Shown here piece by piece: positions 7,550 through 11,869 of a stretch of 11,869 nucleotides of DNA. Origin of the DNA: Scatosoma sp045537295 (GTDB taxonomy: Bacteria > Bacillota > Clostridia > Christensenellales > Borkfalkiaceae). The notes beneath the pieces were generated by a model, which saw nothing but the letters and a program-made list of their open reading frames with translations, ran no database searches and was not told the DNA's origin. The stretch's first letter is position 1; each line of letters opens with the position of its first letter. Position numbers and translations under genes: made by a program. Location of the stretch: the NCBI GenBank assembly GCA_045537295.1, contig JAZSPG010000105.1, forward strand, positions 1-11,869, given 5' to 3'.

Positions 7550-7577
7550 ATTATATCACGCGACCCACACTTTTCAA
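7550..7577 (-). promoter_or_regulatory. Sigma-A promoter of the ROK kinase-nagA operon
   Basis: On the minus strand TTGAAA (7572-7577) and TATAAT (7550-7555) are separated by 16 bases, with TG one base upstream of the -10 (extended -10). Predicted initiation near 7543 gives a leader of about 33 bases before the ATG at 7510. The promoter sits between the phosphoglucomutase terminator and the kinase gene. No operator repeat such as a NagR or catabolite-control site was identified with confidence. Confidence 0.8.
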
Positions 7578-7646
7578 TAGGAAATCTTTCACTTTTTTTT
7601 GGGATTCTTACACAATTAAATATTTTAATAATTTTACCGTTAAAAT

Positions 7647-7680
7647 AAAAAAGGACTTACCGTTTTCGATAAATCCTTTT
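7647..7680 (-). terminator. Rho-independent terminator after phosphoglucomutase
   Basis: On the minus strand AAAAGGATTTATCG pairs with CGGTAAGTCCTTTT across an AAAA loop, a 14-bp stem with two G-U wobbles, followed by a T run. It starts nine bases after the stop of the phosphoglucomutase gene. As with the nagA terminator, the wobbles favour the minus-strand RNA over the plus-strand one. Confidence 0.88.
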
Positions 7681-7689
7681 CGTTGATTT

Positions 7690-9411
7690 TTACTTCTTTG
7701 CTTTTTCCAACAATTCGCTTACCGCGCTTTGCATTTCTTCAAGTTTACGATTTGCCGTTTCCTCGTCTTTTGCTTTTAACGAATAATAAACTTTAAGTTT
7801 GGGTTCTGTCCCCGACGGACGCACGCAAACGAACGAACCGCCTTCTAATTCGTAATACACGCAGTTGCATTTTGGTATATCCAAAGCTTCCGTTTCCCCC
7901 GTTTGCATATCCGTACGCTTTGCATTGCTGTAATCGCGGATTGCCAGTACCTTTTCGGTGGAAATTTGCTTTACAGGCATACCTTTCAACCCGTCCACAA
8001 CGGCGTTCATTTCTTTCATCGCGTTCAAACCCGAATAGCCGATAGAGATATTTTTATCCAACACGAACCCGTATTTTGCGTAAATTTCCTGCAACCGCGC
8101 AAACACGCTCTTGCCGATATAGGCGTAATAGCAAACCATCTCCGCACAGAGCATAGACGCAACCACGGCGTCCTTATCCCGTGCGTGCGTTCCGCGTAAA
8201 TATCCACAGGATTCCTCAAAGCCGAAAATATAGGTATGTTTATTATCCTGTTCCCACTGCTTGATTTTTTCGCCGATAAACTTAAAGCCCACGGGCGTTT
8301 CGTACAACGCTACGCCGTACTCGTCGCAAAGCGCTTTCGCCATACCCGTCGTAACGAACGATTTTACCACCGCTGAGTTTTTCGGCATTGCGTTTTCTTC
8401 GGCTAAACGCGTGAGAATATAATCCAGCAATAAAATACCCACTTGATTGCCCGAAAGCGAGATAAATTCGCCGTTTTCGTTTTTGAGTGCAACGCCGAGT
8501 CTGTCGCAGTCGGGGTCCGTACCGAACACCACGTCCGCCTCGATTTTATTCGCGAGCGCAATGCCCATAGCCAGCGTTTCTTTATATTCGGGATTTGGTA
8601 CTTTTACCGTGGAAAACTCGGTGTCTTTCGTCGTTTGTTCTTCCACGACCGTGACGTTTATCCCTAATTTGTTAAGTATCGCCATAACGGGTTTATAACC
8701 GCTACCGTGGACTGGGGTATACACGAGTTTTAACTTCGCGCCCTGTTTTTCAATCGCCTCTTTGGATAAGGTGAGTTTGGAAAGTTCTTGGATATAATCC
8801 TCGTCTAATTTCTTGGGAACGGGAAGGATTAACGGACTGTTTTCCGCGCCCGAAACGGAAAGATAATCGTCTATTTTTTCAATATACGAAACGACCTTTT
8901 CGGTGTCCTCAGGCGACATTTGCGCGCCGTCCTCGCCGTACACCTTATAACCGTTGTATTCCTTGGGGTTATGGCTTGCCGTTATCATAATGCCCGCCAC
9001 CGTTTTTAAGTATCTAACGGCATAGGAAAGCATAGGAACGGGATGTACGTCGTCGAAAAGATAGGCTTTAACGCCGTTTTTCGCCAAAACTTCCGCCGAA
9101 ACTTTGGCAAACTCCGCCGATTTTCTGCGCGTATCGTAGGAAATCACCACCCCGCGCGACATCGCCTCCGCGCCTAAACTTTTAATCCATTCGCTAAGAC
9201 CTTGCGTGGCGCGCATAACGGTATAGATATTCATTTCGTTCATACCGTAACCGATAATCCCGCGCATACCCGCCGTACCAAACGCCATTTCCCCGCCGAA
9301 ACGGTATTCTAATTCCTTCTCGTCGTTTGCAATACGCAAAAGTTCTTCTCTGCCTTCTTCGCAAAGGCGGTTATCGTTTAACCAAGCCTGATAATTTTTT
9401 CGATAGTCCAT
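7690..9411 (-). CDS. pgcA: Phosphoglucomutase / phosphomannomutase (alpha-D-phosphohexomutase)
   Basis: This cytoplasmic enzyme interconverts hexose-6-phosphate and hexose-1-phosphate (glucose, possibly mannose), supplying glucose-1-P for UDP-glucose, glycogen and envelope sugars. At 573 residues it matches the long PgcA/PGM2-type family. All four active-site loops are present: GTAGMRG at about 45-51, the phosphoserine loop TASHNP at 144-149 (S146), the metal loop DPDCDR at 299-304, the sugar-specificity loop GFEES at 397-401 and the phosphate-binding RPSGTEPK at 531-538. The ATG at 9409-9411 is preceded by GGAGG at 9417-9421. The 49-base gap to the upstream membrane-protein gene contains no terminator and no convincing -35/-10 pair (only an isolated TATAAA), so it is probably the third gene of that unit. 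Glucose versus mannose preference cannot be read from the motifs. Confidence 0.93.
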   Translation of the reverse strand: MDYRKNYQAWLNDNRLCEEGREELLRIANDEKELEYRFGGEMAFGTAGMRGIIGYGMNEMNIYTVMRATQGLSEWIKSLGAEAMSRGVVISYDTRRKSAEFAKVSAEVLAKNGVKAYLFDDVHPVPMLSYAVRYLKTVAGIMITASHNPKEYNGYKVYGEDGAQMSPEDTEKVVSYIEKIDDYLSVSGAENSPLILPVPKKLDEDYIQELSKLTLSKEAIEKQGAKLKLVYTPVHGSGYKPVMAILNKLGINVTVVEEQTTKDTEFSTVKVPNPEYKETLAMGIALANKIEADVVFGTDPDCDRLGVALKNENGEFISLSGNQVGILLLDYILTRLAEENAMPKNSAVVKSFVTTGMAKALCDEYGVALYETPVGFKFIGEKIKQWEQDNKHTYIFGFEESCGYLRGTHARDKDAVVASMLCAEMVCYYAYIGKSVFARLQEIYAKYGFVLDKNISIGYSGLNAMKEMNAVVDGLKGMPVKQISTEKVLAIRDYSNAKRTDMQTGETEALDIPKCNCVYYELEGGSFVCVRPSGTEPKLKVYYSLKAKDEETANRKLEEMQSAVSELLEKAKK

Positions 9412-9460
9412 ACAAACCTCCGTATTTTACTCTCTTTATACTATCGTTCGTTTGCCGTAA

Positions 9461-10444
9461 TTATTCTTCCGAATTTTTCGTATCCGCGTTCAAATCCGTT
9501 TCGTCGATATATTCGAAGAAATGTTCTCTGTCCCCTTTGTCTGGGTTGCTGGCAATTTTTTCGTAAGTTATGAAATATTTTTTGCCCTTTACCGTGTAAT
9601 AGTACACGTATTGCAAACAAATTAAAAACATAAACGACAACGGAACGGTGATAAGCAACGCGCTGAAAAAAGTACAAATCGCCGAAATCACGTTGACGAT
9701 TACGATTAAATACACCGAAATCAAATAGGTGGAATAAATCTTCCAGCGCTGTTTTTTCTCCGCGCAGTCCTTACCTCTAAGCGCCGTCCGCAATTTTTCG
9801 TTATCCGCGGACATTGCAGGCAACCAAAGCCCCGTCACCGTCAATTTTAACGCTTGCAAAATAACGATTAGCGTCATTGACAAAAACAACGCGGGCATAA
9901 TCGGTATATACGATAAAATGAAAAATACCAGCGCAAGCGTGATTAAATCGAATAAAAATACCACGGGAACATAGACGAGCGCGTACACGCTTGCTTTGCC
10001 TAAATTCTTCACGAACGCGGTAAAGAACGGGGTTTCCGCATAGGTCGTCATCTTATCGTTTAAGGTGTCGCCGACGGTGAAATAGCAAAGCGTTTCGACA
10101 AACCGTCTAATTAAATAAATAACCGCGCAACCCACCGTCAATAAAACGATTTGCAAGGTTTTTTCAGACAACAGTTCGCCTAATTTTTTCAGCGAGGCAA
10201 ACACCGTGTCTTTCGCCTGTTCCAAACCGTTTGCGTCGGCAGAAAACAGCGAGGAAAAGAACTGTCCCGCGCCCGTGCGCAAGTCCTGCATTACGGTACT
10301 TTCCCAAATTTCTATAAGCTCGGGCAAAACCAAAGCACAACAAAGCGCGCTCGCCACGAGCGTAACCACGAATTTATACAGCGCAATTTTATATACGCTT
10401 TTGAAATTTTCTACGAGCAAGCGAATTGCGTTACGAAAAAGCAT
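9461..10444 (-). CDS. Polytopic membrane protein of unknown function (six predicted segments)
   Basis: I do not recognise this family. The 327-residue protein has about six hydrophobic segments (roughly residues 20-40, 96-123, 152-178, 180-210, 239-262 and 263-285). A hydrophilic stretch of about 50 residues lies between the first two, and a charged, acidic C-terminal tail of about 40 residues ends in KNSEE. There is no cleavable signal peptide pattern. The fourth segment ends in LWLPAM (206-211), a motif shared with the neighbouring membrane protein (LWLPCM), which suggests the two are diverged paralogues or partners in one complex. The ATG has GAGGA upstream and lies 20 bases after the end of the preceding gene, so they are co-transcribed. 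It could be part of a transporter or a membrane-organising complex, but there is no ATPase or other partner in view, so no function is given. Confidence 0.82.
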   Translation of the reverse strand: MLFRNAIRLLVENFKSVYKIALYKFVVTLVASALCCALVLPELIEIWESTVMQDLRTGAGQFFSSLFSADANGLEQAKDTVFASLKKLGELLSEKTLQIVLLTVGCAVIYLIRRFVETLCYFTVGDTLNDKMTTYAETPFFTAFVKNLGKASVYALVYVPVVFLFDLITLALVFFILSYIPIMPALFLSMTLIVILQALKLTVTGLWLPAMSADNEKLRTALRGKDCAEKKQRWKIYSTYLISVYLIVIVNVISAICTFFSALLITVPLSFMFLICLQYVYYYTVKGKKYFITYEKIASNPDKGDREHFFEYIDETDLNADTKNSEE

Positions 10445-10464
10445 ATTTCTTCCTCACTTTTTAT

Positions 10465-11289
10465 TTATCGATAGTATTTTACCAAATCTGCGCGTTCGAT
10501 ATTATCGCGGTCGAAATACGCGATTTCCATACGCACGCAATACACCATAATCAACAGCGCGTAAAGCGTAGCGGAAAGCAACATAAAGCCCGCCTCACTC
10601 GCAATAAACACCGCTATCGTGCATACGATACATTCCACCAGCAACAGCATAACGATTTGACCGAACAATATACGCCATTTCACCTTGGAAACGAGCTGGT
10701 AGGAATAATGCAACGCCTCCATTGCCTTAAAACCGGTAATTTGCATACAGGGCAACCATAAATAGATAGCTCCTACCGCATAAATAAGCAATAAATGCAT
10801 AGCCAAAAAGCCCAGAACGGACAGCGTATACGCTATCAGTGCAAGCGGTATTCTCGAAAAGAAAAACAGCAATGCGGAAGTAATCAGCGACCAAAATTCG
10901 TAAATAATCACGAGCAACAACGCGTATCCGCAAGTGGATACGATATTGTCGTTGAGCTTAGAAAACAGCCCGTTGTAAGTACGCTTGCCTATCCGCATAT
11001 GTTTATCAAGTAGCGCGAGCATCATTGCCACGCAAACCACCATTAGCACGATACCGATAATCCCGAACACTATCGCCTGCCAAGAGGCAAAGTTCAAAAC
11101 GGATACCGCGCGGAATAAATGCGAAAAGTGAAACCCGCTTAAATCCCCGCTTGCGAATATTTCCAAAGCACAATAAATCGCTTCCTTATCCACGGAAAAC
11201 GCAAAAAAGAAAGCGGGAATTATGGCAAACGGGAAGATGTACCAAAAATTTTTCGTGATATATTTCGTTGATTGTACGGTATATTTCAT
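10465..11289 (-). CDS. Polytopic membrane protein of unknown function, first gene of its unit
   Basis: I do not recognise this family. From the ATG at 11287-11289 the protein has 274 residues with about six hydrophobic segments (roughly 16-33, 66-94, 117-143, 147-179, 197-221 and 225-248) and a short charged tail (RDNIERADLVKYYR). LWLPCM at 177-182 closes the fourth segment, as LWLPAM does in the next gene, and both have an IP pair near the start of that segment. The frame stays open to a GTG at 11317-11319, but that codon overlaps the -10 region of the promoter and has no ribosome site. The ATG has GAGGA (11298-11302) eight bases upstream, so I chose it. The gene is followed after 20 bases by the second membrane-protein gene. 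Confidence 0.8.
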   Translation of the reverse strand: MKYTVQSTKYITKNFWYIFPFAIIPAFFFAFSVDKEAIYCALEIFASGDLSGFHFSHLFRAVSVLNFASWQAIVFGIIGIVLMVVCVAMMLALLDKHMRIGKRTYNGLFSKLNDNIVSTCGYALLLVIIYEFWSLITSALLFFFSRIPLALIAYTLSVLGFLAMHLLLIYAVGAIYLWLPCMQITGFKAMEALHYSYQLVSKVKWRILFGQIVMLLLVECIVCTIAVFIASEAGFMLLSATLYALLIMVYCVRMEIAYFDRDNIERADLVKYYR

Positions 11290-11309
11290 AACGCTTGTCC
11301 TCAATATAT

Positions 11310-11338
11310 AGTATATCACAAAAACCCCAACCTGTAAA
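11310..11338 (-). promoter_or_regulatory. Sigma-A promoter of the membrane-protein/phosphoglucomutase unit
   Basis: On the minus strand TTTACA (11333-11338) and TATACT (11310-11315) are separated by 17 bases, with TG one base upstream of the -10 (extended -10). Predicted initiation near 11303 leaves a leader of about 14 bases whose 5' end coincides with the GAGGA ribosome site. The position, between a terminator and the first gene, supports it. Confidence 0.75.
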
Positions 11339-11346
11339 GCGTTTTA

Positions 11347-11390
11347 TAAAAAAAATCCCTTTTACCGCACAAAAGCAGGGTAAAAGGGAT
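11347..11390 (-). terminator. Rho-independent terminator after the dehydrogenase gene
   Basis: On the minus strand ATCCCTTTTACC pairs perfectly with GGTAAAAGGGAT (12 bp) across a 12-base loop, followed by eight U residues. It begins 16 bases after the stop of the isocitrate/isopropylmalate dehydrogenase gene. The stem is also perfect on the plus strand, but the flank there (ATATTTTTC) is a poorer U tract, and no plus-strand gene precedes it. Confidence 0.92.
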
Positions 11391-11405
11391 ATATTTTTCA
11401 TTTTA

Positions 11406-11720
11406 TCAGCCTAAACTTACCAAAGTTTGCATTACGTAGTCGCCAAATTCTTCGCAGGTTGCGCCCGTGTCGCGACCCGTAATCACGAATTTCTTCTCTT
11501 CGAACGAACAAATATCCAACGCGCGTTCTAATTTATCCGCTCTATCCTGCAAACCGATATGCGAAAGCAACATCACGCAAGCGCGGAGCATAGAACAAGG
11601 GTCGGCGTATTTGCCTCTGCCCTCGGTTACCATACGGGGCGCAGAACCGTGGATTGCCTCAAACATTGCGTATTTTTTACCGATATTCGCACAACCCGCC
11701 GTACCGACACCGCCTTGGTC
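11406..11720 (-). CDS. C-terminal part of an isocitrate/isopropylmalate dehydrogenase-family protein (5' part missing or disrupted)
   Basis: The last 104 residues match the C-terminal region of NAD(P)-dependent beta-decarboxylating dehydrogenases: GGVGTAG, then ANIGKKYAMFEAIHGSAP, the conserved cofactor-binding block, then YADP and MLLSHIG. The wording is closer to the clostridial isocitrate dehydrogenase group than to LeuB, but I would not separate them firmly. Isocitrate dehydrogenase makes 2-oxoglutarate and CO2; isopropylmalate dehydrogenase acts in leucine synthesis. A full-length member has about 330-400 residues, so roughly three quarters is absent. The frame stays open from 11720 only to a TAG at 11784-11786, and the residues in that part (SCFPHLWF and onward) do not resemble the family. 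Recognisable homology stops at about 11718-11723, well before the window edge. The gene is therefore either truncated by a rearrangement or insertion, or joined to unrelated sequence by misassembly. It ends in TGA followed by a strong terminator. Confidence 0.8.
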   Translation of the reverse strand, partial: DQGGVGTAGCANIGKKYAMFEAIHGSAPRMVTEGRGKYADPCSMLRACVMLLSHIGLQDRADKLERALDICSFEEKKFVITGRDTGATCEEFGDYVMQTLVSLG

Positions 11721-11815
11721 ATGGCTGCAGAATGGATGCAGCCAAAAGGCTGTGAACGTTACGGGAGCGATAATTCTGTCTTCCTATCCATTGTCGCAAA
11801 ATAATAGTTCAAAAG
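11721..11815. other. Segment of unknown origin abutting the dehydrogenase breakpoint
   Basis: Dehydrogenase coding sequence should continue here on the minus strand but does not. On the plus strand a frame reads AAEWMQPKGCERYGS, continues to SIVAK and stops at TAA (11802-11804), 11 bases before a hairpin that can act as a plus-strand terminator. That is how the 3' end of a plus-strand gene would look. No family is recognisable from so few residues, and no ribosome site precedes the ATG at 11721, so a complete 27-residue gene is unlikely. Confidence 0.35.
11723..11743. repeat. Perfect 7-bp inverted repeat at the breakpoint
   Basis: GGCTGCA (11723-11729) and TGCAGCC (11737-11743) are exact inverted copies around a 7-base spacer. 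The pair begins within a few bases of where dehydrogenase homology ends. It may be a recombination or insertion-end structure or a chance hairpin; a 7-bp repeat alone is not diagnostic. Confidence 0.5.
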
Positions 11816-11853
11816 CCGAAAAGCCTTGTTTTTTCAAGACTTTTCGGTTTTTT
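11816..11853 (+). terminator. Terminator-like hairpin at the window edge
   Basis: CCGAAAAG-C-CTTG and CAAG-A-CTTTTCGG form a 12-bp stem with one internal C/A mismatch around a T6 loop, followed on the plus strand by six T residues. On the minus strand the mismatch becomes a U-G wobble, but the following tract is only CTTTTG. The better U tract favours plus-strand use, the better stem favours minus-strand use, so it may be bidirectional. No complete gene is visible on either side to assign it to. Confidence 0.65.
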
Positions 11854-11869
11854 CAACATTGGAACTGCA

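Noticed and set aside
9435..9440. TATAAA upstream of phosphoglucomutase as a separate promoter
   Set aside because: No acceptable -35 is found at 16-18 bases, so co-transcription with the membrane-protein genes is the simpler reading.
11290..11319. Upstream GTG start (11317-11319) for the first membrane protein
   Set aside because: It lies in the promoter -10 region, lacks a ribosome site, and would precede the predicted transcript start; the ATG at 11289 has a proper GAGGA site.
11737..11780. Integron attC site or group II intron end at the breakpoint
   Set aside because: The short inverted repeat and the nearby AACGTTAC suggested this, but neither a paired attC core-site arrangement nor an intron domain V could be recognised.
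11559..11804. Plus-strand frame of 81 codons as a whole gene
   Set aside because: Its first two thirds are antisense to conserved dehydrogenase sequence; only the last 27 or so codons beyond the breakpoint could be genuine coding sequence.

Overview
The window holds part of a bacterial chromosome from the Firmicutes, most likely an uncultured anaerobic member of the Clostridia. The evidence is a run of murB, a PHP-domain gene, whiA and dnaE (a clostridial-type neighbourhood), Gram-positive AGAGG/GGAGG ribosome sites, TTG and GTG starts, and short A/T-rich gaps with sigma-A-type promoters and classical hairpin terminators. All recognised genes lie on the minus strand, so transcription runs from high to low coordinates. 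No tRNA, rRNA, CRISPR array or transposase gene was seen.

Read in the direction of transcription, the layout is four units. (A) At about 11720-11406 is the C-terminal part of an isocitrate/isopropylmalate-type dehydrogenase, ending at a strong terminator (11347-11390). (B) A promoter at 11310-11338 drives two small polytopic membrane proteins of unknown function (11289-10465 and 10444-9461), probably followed in the same transcript by a phosphoglucomutase (9411-7690), with a terminator at 7647-7680. (C) A promoter at 7550-7577 drives an atypical ROK-type sugar kinase (7510-6128) and N-acetylglucosamine-6-phosphate deacetylase nagA (6105-4963), with a terminator at 4899-4930. (D) A putative promoter at 4775-4803 precedes murB (TTG start), a stand-alone PHP phosphoesterase (GTG start), whiA, and the first 707 codons of dnaE, which runs off the low-coordinate edge.

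Units B to D link central sugar phosphates, amino-sugar use and peptidoglycan precursor synthesis to replication and cell-division control. PGM interconverts glucose-6-P and glucose-1-P. The ROK protein plus NagA would feed GlcNAc into GlcN-6-P. MurB makes UDP-MurNAc. WhiA is a division and chromosome-related DNA-binding protein, and DnaE is a replicative polymerase. This functional link is inferred from gene order only.

Most of the window is ordinary core genome. The points that stand out are: the high-coordinate edge, where homology to the dehydrogenase stops abruptly at about 11720 next to a perfect 7-bp inverted repeat and a terminator-like hairpin (an insertion boundary, a rearrangement or an assembly chimera); the ROK protein, which lacks the family zinc motif and has an unassigned N-terminal extension of about 140 residues; the compact murB-PHP-whiA-dnaE arrangement without rapZ/yvcK; the tandem membrane proteins that look like diverged paralogues; and very short predicted leaders at two promoters. 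I did not find convincing evidence of a new biological system here.
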